From Struthio camelus (lineage: Eukaryota > Chordata > Aves > Struthioniformes > Struthionidae): a stretch of DNA of 64,000 nucleotides. The position numbers and the translations under genes were made by a program. The stretch is from NCBI RefSeq assembly GCF_040807025.1, contig NC_090953.1:1239501-1303500 (forward strand), written 5' to 3'. Below are positions 22,400 to 36,700 of the stretch, one piece after another (positions within the stretch are counted from its first letter, which is position 1; each line of letters opens with the position of its first letter). The notes under the pieces are model-generated. The model had not been told where the DNA came from. It saw nothing but the letters and a program-made list of their open reading frames with translations, and searched no databases.

Positions 22400-25300
22400 C
22401 AGTGGTGGGCTAGGCTTACTCCTCCAGCAGCCGAGGCCGGGGCTGTGTCCCAGGCTCCCGGCCCAGCGCACGGGCGCCGCGGAAGGGTGCCGTAGCCACG
22501 TCTCAAAGGCTGTTATTATTTGCTGTTTGTCTTTGCTTTTTGTGGGCTGTTTAATAATGGTCCCAGATGTAAATATATGCGGGCAAAGATAATTTTCTTT
22601 ATCAGCCTTCCAAGTTAGACTGGTTGCAAGTCGCCATTGAAGGCGGAGGAGTCGTCCCTCGTCCCTCGGAGCAGAGTCGTTATCACTTAATTCCATGTTT
22701 CACATTTTCTGGCTGTAAACAGAAACTTTCTCAGAAAACTGCTTTCCCTTGAGAAAACTTCTTTGTTACCACCACACTTTCCAGCGGAGGACTTACGTGC
22801 TTCTTCCCTCTTTGCCTTCTGCCGTACCCAGACTCTGGCTTTTGATCTTTCATGCCAATGCTCTGGGAACTAGATGGAAGAGGTCGGTTTGAGTGTGCAA
22901 GATTCAAGGAAAGGAAAAAAAAAAAAAAAAGCCCAGAGACCTCATCCGTGCTTCTGGTAGAGTTGGATTCAAGAATAACAGATTCAAAGACAGATCTGGG
23001 TTTTGTAGGTCCCTGATTTGAGGTTGGTTCCCTCTGGGGTTTGGCCCCCTCCGGCTGTAGTGGCCACCCCTGAACTACCTCGCACGGATAACAGTGAAAT
23101 GCCTCTAACATGGCGAGTTGTCTCGCTCTCAGGGTCCCTTTCCAACGCTGCTATAGTGTGAGCAGGTTTGATGAAATCTATGTGGCAAAGCTACTTTCTC
23201 GACTCAAATCACGTTTGTCACAAGACAAATTTCGATTGGTTATTCTAACCAAGCCTTTTCCTATCTTAGTTCTTTCTGGTATGTTTAAGTCTTATTTTAA
23301 AACACCAGTAGGACAAGAAATTTAAACATAACTGTTTGTTATTGCTTCGTATTTATTAGATGAGAGTATTTCTTGTCCGACACAGGTTTTCATGAAAATA
23401 CTTCCTTAAGCATCATATCAGGACAGTGGGTAAAATTAACTGAATAAGCGATAACGCCCTGAGGTAGGAGGCCCATGAACTGTATGGATTCTCTTTTCTG
23501 CTTGGTAATAAAAAAAAATTTTGCAAAGCAAGAAAATTAATCTTTTTGTAGCAGGATACAGCAGAAACGTCTATGACGTTTGCAGGTGCTCTTAATGCAT
23601 CTTGCTGGTGGATCGGCCCCCACATACAAAGCACCCAGGAGAAAAAGAAGAGAATCGTTCCTTAAGGCAGGCACCGAGCTCTTCGAGCCTGTGCTCTGCA
23701 ATCAGGGACGCTGTCTTGGGAAAAACTCATAAAAGGAAGGGGAGAGGCAGCGCGCGGTGGCAGCGCGTTTCGCGCGTCCAACGCGGCCGCCCCGCTGAGA
23801 CGCCGCGGCGTTGCCCCGGGACCCCGCGCCGGCGGCCCTGCAGCTCGCCCTGGGCTGCAGCTCGCCGCGAAGCCGCGGCTCGGCCGTGGCCGTGGCCGTT
23901 CCCTTCGGCGAGTCGCTCGGAAGGGCCGTGCGGCCGTGAAACCTGCCACGGCTTTTCCGGCTCCCTGCTCGGTTTTGCTGCGGTGCGGAGCCAGCTGCAG
24001 CCTGTATCAGTTGTGATTTCGGGGTGGGGGGGCAAACGCTACTCTCGTTTAGACATAAGCGTGGCCTGCAAAACACCATGAGAAAGACCCAAATACCCTG
24101 GGAAGAGGACAAGGCTTTGGGGATGATTTGCTCTATTTCTCTAGAAACTGAATCCCAGGAGGGTTGTCTTATTCCATTTCGTGCTGCAGCACCACAAGGC
24201 CCCAAGTCATGCTTGCTTTTCCTCCCGCAGAGCCTCAGCCCGCTTCAGCTAACCTTTAATTTAAATAAATAGCTTCTGCCTTGTAATAAGATCAGCGAGG
24301 GCGAGGTTTGCACAGAAAGGGGTGCCTAACTGACGGAGGGCAGCAGGTGCCCGTGGCGTCCCTTCTTCGTAAGGCGACGGGCCAGAGAGGGCCAAAATAT
24401 TCTTTAAATGCCGCTCGGGGGCATCAAGGAATCATTTCTCCAGGGCAGAACCGATTTCAGCTGCTTCGGGGACGCCTCAAGAACGGCCTTGCAAGTCGCA
24501 GCTGCCTGGCAAGCCGTTTGCCTCTGGATGGATTCAAGACAGAGACATTGCTTCCCCGAAGGATTTTTTTGGCGCCTCCCAGAGTTTTGCGTAAAGGTGG
24601 AGACCAGCTCGTATTTCAGTCGCAGTGGTTAACTTCTGCTTAGGCGCAGCGATTGCAAGGAGTCTGTGAGCTGACTTTTTTTTTTTTTTAAAAGCAATTT
24701 TACTCTTTTAGGAGGACAAAATCCCAGCCTGAGGAGGTCTTCGGCTCTGAGGAATCAGTTGTTTCCAAGGCTTTGTGAAAGGTGCTAGTGACCCCACATC
24801 AAGTGGGAAGCCGGACACAGGCAGCTTGCTTTGGTGTTAAAAGAAGAACAAGTCTATTGTAACTAACTGAAATGGATTTTCCAAATTATATTTCGGTAGG
24901 CAGTTTACCCATCAACAGAGGTACTTTTCTGGAAGTAGAGCACAGCCGAGCTCTAGCCAGGCTAGCAAAGGTAGCTATGGCAAAACGTAATTCCAAAGAC
25001 ATAATGTCGTTTTTCTTGCTGGTGCCTGCAGGAGTTCATCCATCGCCAGCACAGACTTCCGTTGCTCTAAGTGCACGTGGATCAGGTGGCTGCTTGGAAA
25101 TACCGGGGACAAGCAGCCTTAAGCACTGTGTATTAGTGGGACCTTTTGGCATTGCTAGAAAATGCAGCAGTAGGGTATTTTGAACCAAGGCTATTAGGAA
25201 ACAGGAGCAGTACATTTGCTCAAATAATGAATCTTCGGTAGGGGGAAGAAAAGAAAAAGAGCGTATATTCAGAATTATAGCTGATGCAAGCAGGGGTTGC

Positions 25301-28300
25301 TCCTGGGCTTACCAAGCCTGGAGGACGCCTAAAGGAGGACTTTGCCAGAAAGAGAACTGTAACCCTGGGCCAGGAAAAACATAATTCAAAAAAGCAAACG
25401 TGTTTTTCCTTGGAACCAAATTTAAGGCACCTATTTCCACTTAGGTCTCTCATGGGGGGGAAAAAAGAGCACGGCTCCATAGATGTGTACTGTACTGACC
25501 ATGCAGTTTTCTAGCTTTCTGAAATCTGACTGACGGAACAAGTATGTACTGACAATGGAGACGTGCGCTGCCTTGTAAAGTTACCTGTCTGAGGAAGTTA
25601 CTGTTGGCTATAAACATCCGACAGGGAGGTATTAAATGAACCTGCACATGGTAGATGACATCATCTGTCAACTGTTTTCCTGGGATTTGCTTTTTTGCTT
25701 CCCAGCAAAGCGCTTCACCTCTTCCCTCCAGAATGAAGATATCTGCTGGGAGCAACGAGGGCTGCGTGAAATCCTGTGACCACGAGATACGCGGCTCCTC
25801 TTCCCAAACGAGTTGCTCGGTAATCTTCGGGGTGAGCGATGCCTCAGCTGTTTGCAGAGATACCTGCTTAAGACAAAGCCCAAAGGACAGCTTTTATTCT
25901 TAGATTTGATTTTTTTTTTTTTAAATAAATATAGAAAACGATCTCCTTTGGTCATTGTTCCAAAACGAAGGTCATTGTTCCCTGCAGGAACGGGCTGTGG
26001 CAGCTGGTTTTGCCTTTTGCCTTCTTGTTTGCTCAGCTTGAGCAGAAGCAACGGCGACGCAAGTCCCGGGCCTCCGTCCCCTCTGGCCTCCATCCCCGGC
26101 GGCCGCTTGCTCTGCCCCGGGCGGGCGGTTTCCGACGGCCGCGCCAGCGCCCTCCTGCTCCGCTCCGCGGGGAGCCGATCCCCTTCACCCCGGCTGCTGC
26201 GGCGCGCGGGCCAGTTTCCACGTCCGGAAGGGCTGTTTTGTGAAATCGGGCCGGTCTCAAGTCAGCTCTCCGAAATCAAGAGCATCCCCGGCTCCGCGGA
26301 GCGGCGGTCCCCGCGGAGGCGGGATGCAGCCCGGCGGGAGCAGGCGCGCCTCTCCCCGGCCTCCGCCGATCCGGCGGGGCCCCGCAAGGGATGAGCTACC
26401 TCTTCGTTTCAGTCGTCGTATGTCCTATCGGGAGGAACAACCGCAGAGGGCACCAGCCAGCCGCAGCCCCGCGAGTGGCCGGCGGCCCCCAAGGCCAGGG
26501 GGACGCGTCCTGCTCCGGGGGCTCGGCGGGAACCCGGGCAGCCCTCCGCCCGGCTGCGAAGCCGAGCGGAAACCCGGCCCTCGCCGGGCTGCGAGCCGTC
26601 GCAAACGGGCTGCGAGCGGTAACGACGACTCGCACGAACGAACGGCGGGGTTCTTCCGCGAGGAGCTGGCGTTGGGACGCGGGAAGCTAGGAACGCCGCT
26701 GGCGCGAGCGAGGACCGCGAGGAGGAGGAGGGCGCCCGAGATGGGCGAAGGCAGACAAAGAGAGAGCGGAGGAGCCTTTTCGCCGTGCTCAGGCTATTAG
26801 TCACTGGAGATGTCAACAGAGCAGTTGCCTATAGAGCTATTTTTAGCATATAGATGTTTTTAAACATTTACATCTGGTCGTGCTGAGCTTTCTTTAAGGC
26901 ACGAACGCAGGTCAGCCCCCGAGAGCCCTCCAGAGGAGGCCAGCGGCTCTGCTTAACCCTGGCCTGGCCTGTGCAAGTCCTCTTTCTTTCTCTCCTCCTT
27001 CCATACTCACGTGAAACAGATTTCTTCCTTCAATTTTTTAACAAAGGCCATCGCTCTGGGTGAGCAAAGGCCTCCCTGCCCTTTCCTGACCTTGCGGCTC
27101 TGCTTAGGTAGAGCTTTCTGTGCTGACACCACAAGTTTTAAAAACAGAGGAAAATAAAAAGGGCTCTTATTCTTACCGGACTACAACGGGTGGGAACGTC
27201 ACAGGCCACCGCGCGGGGCTAACGCAGCAGCGGGTCAGGAGCGAGGCATCTTCGCTCTTTCAGGACTCAGCCCAGGCGCCAACGGTGCACATGGGGCTTT
27301 GCAGCAACGCTCCTCCGTTCCTCCATCCTCTTATCACCGAAACGTGCGCCCCGGCACTTTCTTAAACCCTCCGCTTCTTGCCCTGCTCTTTCCTCCCCCA
27401 AGACAGACGCACTCGGCTCAAGTCCTCTGAGCTGCGTTGCCCCCTCGGGAAACGCTCCCGACCCTCCCCGAGCCTGAAGCAATCAGCGGTGGGACTCATC
27501 TGCTGCCAATTCAGCAAATGCACCTTTCTGTAACGGGGCCCAGCTGAGGCTGTAATTACACAACCAAACATGTCATCACTCTAGAATTATGTCTTTAAGC
27601 CACGCTATAACGGTCTAATGAAGTCGAGCTATTTTTACTTGTCCCAGAAATCGCGGTCCGCTGGGCTGCAAGCCCTGGAGAAGGCAAAGCAGAAGCACGT
27701 AACTCCAACGCGTCCGGGATGCTGTCCCCTCCGCCGGGTGGAGGTGCTCCCGGCCGCGAAACGGCGCCTCGGTTGAGCAAGCTGATGGGGGGAAGCTCCG
27801 GGCTGGGCAGGGGGCAGCGGTGCTCAGACAGCAGGAAAACTGCAGCGGCTGGAGCTGCAAATCTCTCTGCAAATCTTCCGCCTCCGAGTTAGAGCCCCGC
27901 GAGCGCGCCGAGGGTGCCGCCGGCCGCGGAGGGGGAGCGTGCTGGGCCGTATCCCGGCACACGGGCCACGGCCTCGGGAACGTCTTCCCCAAAGTACTCG
28001 AGCGCTGGGAGGGCAGCTGGCGCCGCGCGGCCCGGCCCCGCCGCCAGCCTCCTGCGGTTCCTGTGGCTTTGTCAGGCTTTTCCTGCAATGGAATAATTTC
28101 TCTTTGCAAAAACCTGCTGTATAATGGAAGAAGCTAAAGCGCTGCCCACCTCTAGTGATGGGGGCCCCGGGCACCCTCAAAACACCCCCCAGAAAGGCAG
28201 CTGCTACTGCTTCAGTTTAGCCCGACGTCGCAAAAAAGGCAGATCTTCCTTGCGACAGAAGGGAACAGCTTCATTAATTTCGGAGCGAGGCAGCGACGTG

Positions 28301-31300
28301 CCGGGGCTGACGCGGACCGGCGGCGCCTGCAGCAGCTCCGCTCGCTGCCGCCGTGTTTCTGGAAGGGGCCTGGGCAGAGGGGCTGCTGTGCGGCAAGGGA
28401 GCCGATTTCCGCTTTCTGGAACGACCTGGGCTTCCTCGGAAGTGCGGCAGTGCTGTGGCTATGTGAGGGCCCCAGGCTCAGTGCCAGCCCCAAAACGCAG
28501 CGAAGCTCTTTTGCCATTAGTGAGATCCACGAGCGAAAACGTGAGAACTACGCTGCAGCCCGGGAAATGCGGCACGGGACAAATCGTTCCCCGATTCCTT
28601 AAGGATCAGCCGGTGAACGTCCCCTCGTGACCGGCAAGTGGTTATCCAGGGAAACTGCAAACGGGATTTAACATTTGGGGCAAATGTCTTAAAACTGATC
28701 TTCAGACTGCTCTGAGACGGTGACTGTGACCGCAAAGGGAATTGGCCGGATGCTGCAAGCTGCTCCCGAGACCCCCCTGCCGGGATCTCCCACCGGCTGC
28801 CGCCGGCCGTGGCACCGCCAGCTCTTTGGGGACTAAAATACTCCAGCTACGAGCAGGCGGCCGGCACGGAGGGACCCGCGTGAACCCGAGAGCCAGCGAA
28901 ACGCAGGTGCTCCGACCCGGTGATCTAACTGCTTCATTGGACGAGGAAACGGTTTCAAAGTCATGGTGAACGCGTTCAACAGCCAACCTGCCCCAGCAGA
29001 TCCCTGCTGTTTCTCCAGCGAGGTCGCAGCTCCTTCCTGCCTCCGGCTCCGGAGACGTCTGGAGGTGGCTCGGGGAGATGGGGCCGCGTCTCGCTCCGTT
29101 TTCCAGCTCGTCCCTTTGGGAAAACTTCCCGGCAGAGCGGGCTGAGCTCAGCCCCTGCTTAGTGCAAGTTTCCACCGAAAACCATCTGCGAGCTGCTTCC
29201 TCTGGTTAATCTGCGATGACGGACGAGACCTTGGGCTTGGCTCGGTTTAGGCGGCCTCGTTATTTCACTCGCGTCTAACGCTTCTGCTCGGCGCTTACCT
29301 CTGCGGTTCAGTCCTGTCCCCTGTCCTGCCACCATCGCACGGGGACAAACTTTGCTCAAAGAGCCAAAAGCAGAGGGCCAACGAGCTGCCGACGTCACGG
29401 CCGCGGGGCTGGGTGCTCGCCGTCCTCCGTCCCTCGTCCCCTGCTCAGCGGCACCTGCTTTGGGCTCCTTTCAGAGCCGCGAGCCGACCTCACCGGTTCC
29501 CGACTGGACCTTAGCCCAGCTCTTTCCCGTATCGAGCACTGCCCAAAACCAGGGAGCTCTCACTTCTTCTTAAATGCTTTAAATCACGCCTGCCACCTGC
29601 CTGCAGAAAGTTGGGCTGGATCCAGCTGCTGCGGAGACGGACGTCGACGGAGGCGAGGCAGACGGGGCCTGCCGGTTTAATCCTCGCTCCGGTAAGCGGG
29701 AGAAGGGCACGTTGAAAGGCCGCTGGACCAAGCGAGACAGGAGCGAGCGCCTCCGCGGCTCACGGCGGCGCAGCGGGCTCGGGGCTGCTCGGCGCTGCCT
29801 CGCGCTGCCCGGCCTTCGGCAGCAGTTTCCACCCCTGCGAAGCAACGGGCGCCGCACGCGGACGTGCTATTCAACAGGGAAACCAGCGGGGTCCGTGTCA
29901 TTCCCCAGCAGCGTTATTCCAGCCCGTTTCCGGTTGCCCTGACATTTCCACTTTGGGAGATCTGGGGTTTTGGTTTAGATTTGAAAAAAAAAAAAGAAAT
30001 GTGTGTATCTTGCAAATGATTTTTTTGCTGCTACTGCTCCCAGCTGACTGAAATTTGTTCAAACTGTGAGCATTCCCCTTTCCACGTGTCTATCTGCACA
30101 TACTTAGCAAAAACTCTCGATGGCAAGATCCGGGAGGAAAAGTCTTTCGTTTCAGCCCATGTATTTCTGTAATTATAATGAAAATAGTCGCCTGACAAGA
30201 TTTAAAAATCCCTCCCTAGGAGGAAGTGGCCTGGTTAACAGGGTGAGTTCCCTGCGCGTTTGTGCTAAACCTCAGAAAAACGGAAATGCCGTCTTTTAGC
30301 TTGGTTTGGGTTGCCTGCACAACGCCTGGGCCCCCAGGGCTGCCCCGGCCGCCTCCGGGCCCCGAACGGCATCTCCGCAAATCACTGAAAAACTCCACTT
30401 GAGGACTGATCAGCTCCAGAATCAATTTCTTTTTTGGAATACTTTCATCTTTAGTATTCCTTATATAGTTGAAGTATGTAAAAGGAAGAAGAGGAAAGCG
30501 TTTCTCTTGCAGTTTTAGCGCTGCCCTTCGCTGGAGGCCGTCTGCGCGTGCTCCAACTCTGCCTCCTGCAGATTTATGACGTGCTGGTCCAAAAAATGGC
30601 AACTGAAACCTGTGAGCAATTCTTTCCCTGTTTGGTAATTAGCAGCTGAAGATTAGAATAAATTACAGGAAACTTAGCTGAAATACCCTTTAAAAACATA
30701 TTGTCTGTTCTATTTCCTCAGTGGAAAATATAGGAAAAGGCTTCTTACGAGCGCCGGTTCCAAAACTTACTGCTCAGCGCATACAGCTGACCTGCAGCTC
30801 TGCAAGGTGCCGTATGGGATACCTGCGAGAAAAGCAGGTAAAGGAAAGTTTGGATGTGCCACGTTTATATTTATTAGCTAACACAACTCAGCCCAACTAC
30901 TAAGGCATTTTGGACACTGGATTATCCTGGGAACAGAGGTGCAATGCCAGGTGGAGTGAATAAATCTTTAAAATCTCGAAATCGCGTGCAACTCGGAGGA
31001 GATCCTGGGGATGGCAGCTTCCGGTGAGCATGAAGATTTATTTGTCTAAAATAGGACTCTTCTGTTTTTAATTTTCTGCATATGGATTTTGCTGAGTTTT
31101 ATCGTTTTAGACATTTTCCATTATTCAGAATTTTGTCTTCCCCTCCCCATGATGAGTCCCCCCCGCCCCATCTTCCCTCCTTCACGAGTTGCTGAAACCC
31201 TTGGTGCTTTGCTTTCTTTCTCTCAGTTTTAAGGGAAGCCAGCAGAAGGCCCGTGTTCTGGAGCGTGCAGGGGCAGGCGACTGCGGAGACGTGCCGTGAG

Positions 31301-33700
31301 CGCCTGAGACGCGGGGAAGCGTCCCGCCTGGATCACATCCCGCCGGGCGGCCGGGGCGAGCAGGAGGGCTGTCCCCGCGGAGCCAGGCGCCGCTGCGGGA
31401 GCGGCCCAGCCTTTCCACGCATCCTGCTCTCCAGAGCAGGCATTTTGTTCTGCCGCGGGCAAAGTTCAGCATTAAAAAAAACAAAAAGCACCCTGAGCCG
31501 CGTTTCTGGGCTAGCTCTCCCTGGCTGGAAGCGGTGCAGGGGGAGAATCGCTGCCCTGAGTTTTGTTTAGAAGTTTGGGAAAAGCGCTCGGCAGCAAACG
31601 CTCCACCTGGCCGGGGCGGCGCGGGGCCGGCCCTTTCGACTTTGCAGCATTATGTGCAGGGCGCTGGTAAAAATACGAGGCAAACGCAAAGCCAGGCCTG
31701 GATCTGAAGTAGCTGCTTCTGTCCTGGGTCTGCGCTGGGTCCTGGGGCTTCTGCGGCCGACACGTGTCACGACACTCCCCGTTCTCAGCTGCTCTCAGCA
31801 CACCTGAGAGGTCGGAGCTGTAGCTCCTACACGAAGAGCAATAAGCATCGCCAAACCGTATTCATACAATAATTCAACCATTTGAACTTCAGTAAAATTG
31901 CCCAAAGGAAAATAAGCTGTCCTTTGTTTGCCTTAAAGCCCAGCCGTCACAGCCAAGCGCTAAACGTGGCTCCAATTTAGAAGCGGTTTTACTTTGGGGC
32001 TCTGTTTATAGCAAGAGAAGTGATGAAATAACTCTGGACTCCAAAGCAGGCCGCTTCCTGAGCGCGCGAGGGAGAGATGAAACGCGTGCCAGCGAGCCGG
32101 GCCGCAAACCCAGGCAGCCTCGCCGAGGCATGAACATCTCCAATTTTGGGCTTGCTGCGGGTCGGGAACGCCCCGTTTCCCAGCCGCCGGGCGCCCGAGG
32201 AGCTCCCCGAGAGCAGAGCCCGCGGCTGCTGCCTCCCGCCCTCCCTCTCGCTTCCAGCGTCTCCAGGTGGTTTAAAAACAACTGTCCTTTCAGAGCAGCC
32301 GAGTATTTGCCAGAGATCTGGCTCGGGGGAAAAGTGCATTTAGGGTCTTTCCCAGCGCTGGTGCGCCGAGGCCGGTGAGACCGAGCGAGTGCCCCCGGGC
32401 AGAGGAGCTCGCGCGAAGGCCGGCAAGGGAGGGCAAGGCACAGCAGGACCTTGCTGTCCTGGGTGATCCACTTATTTCTTTGAAAACATGTTTTTAAATG
32501 TAAAAATAAATTCTATGTCTGTCTTGCACCAAAAAAAAAGAGAGCGTTCTTACTGATAAATCAGCTCTAAGACTCGTCGGCAGATCGGGGCTGGTAACTT
32601 CTCCGGTGCGGGATGAAACGCCGCGACGTGCCGTGCGCTGCGCTGCCCGGAGTCAAGCAAAGCAGCTGCCTTCTGCCTCCATCTTCAGCCTCCCTTTGAC
32701 TTCCACCCTTTTTTGCAGGTAATCCCTGCTGATCCCTTCTCGCCCTATGGGACATGGTTTCCAGGAAGCCTCTCTTGTGAAATGCTGACCACGTACGAGC
32801 CTCCCGGCTGACGCTACCGCGTCGTGGTAGCGGTGATAGTGCGGGCTAGCGCTAAGACGTAACCATACACGTATAAACACGTATATGCAGAGGTGGCTGC
32901 GCCCGGAGACAGGCCAGCAGGTCTCGGCGCGTGGGCGCTGTACGCCGATGGAGGCACCGTCTGCACCACGCACATGCAAGAACACCTCAGCGACGCACAA
33001 CTTTAAGAACAAGTCATGTGAAACAGGGGCCCTGCTCCAGCCTTGCATCGCCCTGGTGCCGGTTGCTGGTGTACTTAAGCTCAGCCGGCTTTGTTTAGAA
33101 GTGCATTGTTCCCCCCTCCAAAAGCAGCCCCAATCTCCCACGAACCCAGCGCACCGCTCGCAGCTGCCGGTGCGGGACGGCTGCTACAACAAAACATCCG
33201 GCAGCCTCTGACAGCTTAGCGGAAAAACCAAACGTTTTTCAAATGTGCCAAGTAAAACTGAGTGGACAAAGGTCAGAGAGACTTAGACTCGCGCTTTGCT
33301 ATGGTCCACAATTGGTGGGATCCGTGTCTTTACTGTGCAGCAAATGAAGCATACGTGTTTTGCAGAGCTGGTCTCCAAAAGGGTCTTTCTGAAGTAATGA
33401 ACCAAAAGTACCTTATAATGACAAATTGAATGCGTCCCGGTAACCACATATCCTGTATTTTTAATGGAAAGCATCATTTGGGGCTTTTATTTCTTAAGTG
33501 CTATTAATAGCTCGGGTGCTTGGGAGGCACGGAGGGCGAGCGGGCCGGCGGCCCAGGGGCGCCCGCCAGCACCGCTCACCAGGAGCCAGACGCCGGTGAC
33601 CCGCGCGGGCTCTCAGCGCGGGGCAAGCCAGCAACCTTGGCACTGGCATCTAATAGCTTTTTTGCAAAGGGTTTACACTGGATGACTTCGGCTTTGTTTC
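22400..33700. other. Intergenic run of CpG-rich blocks, no coding exon recognised
   Basis: CpG-dense blocks occur at about 23640-24000, 25990-26800, 27650-28060, 28270-29900, 31240-31650, 32030-32420 and 33500-33640, with AT-rich gaps between them. Many ORFs exist on both strands, but they are Arg/Pro/Gly/Ala-rich, overlap on opposite strands and match no family I know, so I do not call genes. The blocks look promoter-like yet lie between two convergent gene ends. Unannotated noncoding transcripts, distal regulatory elements, or simply GC-rich chromosome background are all possible. Confidence 0.5.
26837..26846. promoter_or_regulatory. Consensus MEF2-type site CTATTTTTAG
   Basis: Exact match to the MEF2 consensus CTA(A/T)4TAG in an AT-rich patch just beside a CpG block. 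Function is unproven; one such match is expected by chance in a few tens of kilobases. Confidence 0.3.
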
Positions 33701-36700
33701 GTTTGTTCGTTTGTTTTGCTTGGGGTCTGGATTGCAGGACAGTGGCCAATACTGATCGTGCAACTTGGTGACCCACAGACCTGTGACGGTTTTTCTTCAG
33801 ACCAAGCAGACCTCACCTTTCCTGGTGACACTGGCGCACGAATAATGTGAGGGAAATGCGTGAACCTTTTAGGAATTACTAAAAAAAAAGGAAAGTAATG
33901 ATTACTGAGAGCTGGCCTCAGTTCTAAGAGGAAATACTCGGTACAGCTGCACTTAGAAAGAAAAACCCACAGATGCCCTGAATGGCACAGGGCTGGGTGA
34001 CAAAGACAAAATAGCAATCCATCTCTCATGCTGAAACATTTAGTATCTGTTTAGCAGAACAAAATTGAGTTTACTTTTAAAAAAAGTTCAGAGCTAGAAG
34101 CATTTTTGCTTCTCCTTCATGTTCTGTTCTAATTTATCTAGCAAAAAAGCTAAACTTGCCTTCTTTTTAAGCTATCCTTAGATACCTTAGGAAAAAGCAC
34201 CTATTTCAAACATCTTTTCATTAATAACTACTTTCCTGCATTCATTTGCAGATTAGAGCAGCAGTTATTTCTACAGTAATGCCCCTCTTGTAGTAACCCA
34301 TTAATAAAGTGGTGCTGGAAAAAAAAGGAATTTCAATTTAGTTGCGTGATTACAAGGAGCAAGCCAAAACATTGATACTAACAAAGCAGAGCAAGTAAAT
34401 ATCCATGTTTGCTCCTGGGAAAGACTTGGCTTTGTCGCAGGAGGAGGTAATGCGCTCTGTATGCACGTACGCATCCCTGTAGTTTAAAGTGGATCCTGAT
34501 ATTACACATTTTCAGAGCTAATGACGGCAGACATTTAGGAGCTGAATTGCATGAATTGTGCAGAGGTTTTCATTTACAGTTGCAGTCCACTTTCCAAATT
34601 GTAGATATTTCATTAAAAGAAAACGTTGCAGGTGTCTAGGCAAAACATGCGATTATTACTTAAAATGCAGTCTATCGTTATATGCTTGTAGGCGGCCAGA
34701 CTCACCGTGTGGCTAAAATCCAGAGAAACGCCCTGGTATCAGGGAGCTGCGTACCGAGCAATGCAGCCTCGCAAGCTCTCCCGCAGCCTCGTGCTCACCA
34801 AAGACCTCTGCAGGGTTTCTGCTGTGGGGCTGATCGGTCGAGCTGGATGTTATCCCTGCTTTCGGGTCAAATTAATTCCTACTGCTTGTGGTGAGAGCAC
34901 TTGGGAACCGGCTCCCCTCAGCCCTTTCCCAGAGCTCTGCACCGTCCCTAGGCTCTGACCTGGAGATGCTGGGTCTTTGAGACACGCTGCGGCTTGGCAG
35001 TTCTCGAAGCATTACATTAAATTAGCTTGGGGTTGGTCCCCAGAGGGAGGAGACCATCTCTGCAGCCCTGGAGGCGTCGAGCTCACGAGATCCATCCCGG
35101 GGCCGCCCTAGCTCAGGAGCAGTTTGCACTGTGCTCCGGGAGTGGCCGAGACGTCCTATCCGTTGTGGACTGGCCTCCTAAAGGCTACAAAGACAGCGAA
35201 ATAACCTGGACCCTGGCACTGAGTACGTGACTCCGGTGCAACGTGGTGTATGCTGCAGAACGGCTGCTGGGGGCCAGCTGCTCTGCAGAGCAAACGCTTG
35301 CTGCTACCAACATCACCGTAATGCCACAGCCGTGGCCTTCAGATCTGCAAGTCGCCCGAGGGCTTCCATTATTTTACCCCAAATGCACAGAGCTCACATT
35401 TTAATCACACAAATCCCAATTTCCAATAGCAGCCTTAAATGATTTTCAGATACAAACTGCTTGCTCCTTTCTGTTGCAGCTGAGAAGGGGGTAATCAACT
35501 CCCTGCTGCTGGCAGTACCTAAACAGTCTCCACTTACCTGACTTTTCCCTGAAAAATTCTTTGCATTTCCCCAAGGGGAAGAGCAAATATGAAACCCTGA
35601 TTTTTTTCCCTCAGTAACTGTTTAATTTAACATACTTGTGAGCTATAGCCATTAAAATCCAACATGTTTAGAGACTATTCCTCGGTAAAACCTAGGAGCT
35701 CTGGCGAAAGCATGGGACGGATGATGCCGATGAGAAGGAAAACAGGAAGGAACACAGTCTCTTTAAATATAAAAATTTACACCACATTGAAAGAAACAGA
35801 ACACAAACGGTGAAGTCATGGACTGTGTTTTACATACAAATTACACACAGGAATTTCCCTTGTTATGTGACAGTGTACTGAAAGTTGTTTCAAATAGTAC
35901 AAATTAAGAAGAAGAGAAATTCAGTTTGGACTATATGGCTGTATTGCACAACATAACTCATGCTGGGCTCGATCTTTTTTCCACTGAGTTCAATGCAAGC
36001 AGGATTGTGTTCACGGTCTCCCATTATTTGGGCATCTTTTACAGCCGGAAGAGTAATAAAGAAAGGAAGTTCTATCAAAATGCTCCTGACCCTCTTCCAG
36101 GGACCAGTCTAACAGCAAATCCTTCCTAGGACACTGGGGGATTAACATACGATCACTACGGGGGCCCTGGCAGGCCGGAACGGCGCCCGCTGCGGCGCCT
36201 CTCCTCATACAATACTGCGTATTCTAGTTAAAAGAATCAACTAACCTTAACAAAAATGAGTCTATATAAGCAGAAAGAAAGTTTTTAGCTTGGTAAGAAC
36301 ACAGAAAAACACCTTAACCAACCATTAAGCTTCTAAGCCGTAGCGGCATACGGAAATCCAGTTGTGTAGTTCTAATCCACTTTGCCATTTATGCCTTCAT
36401 GAGGAAAAGCACAGAGAAGGTAAAATAGCAATTTAAACGCATTGCTCACAATTTGGGCCCAAAAAGTTTTCTGGCTCCTTCATAAATACACGCAAGGGCC
36501 TATACTGTTTGACTCCAAAACAAAGTTATCACCTCATTCATGCCTTGGAGTCCCTAACCCTTCCCTTCGCTCCGCAAACTGATTTGGGCACTTGCTTTTG
36601 CAGAGAAAGGCAGCAGCGGGAGAGGAGGGTGCAGAGCCCTGGGCACGCTGTGCGCCCGGTACTGTTTGCGCTGCCTTAGGCAGATAGCTTGCTTCCTCTC

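Noticed and set aside
26240..26800. 186-codon plus-strand ORF in a CpG block
   Set aside because: Arg/Pro/Gly/Ala-rich, overlapped by ORFs in other frames and on the other strand, no family likeness; long ORFs are expected by chance in GC-rich DNA.
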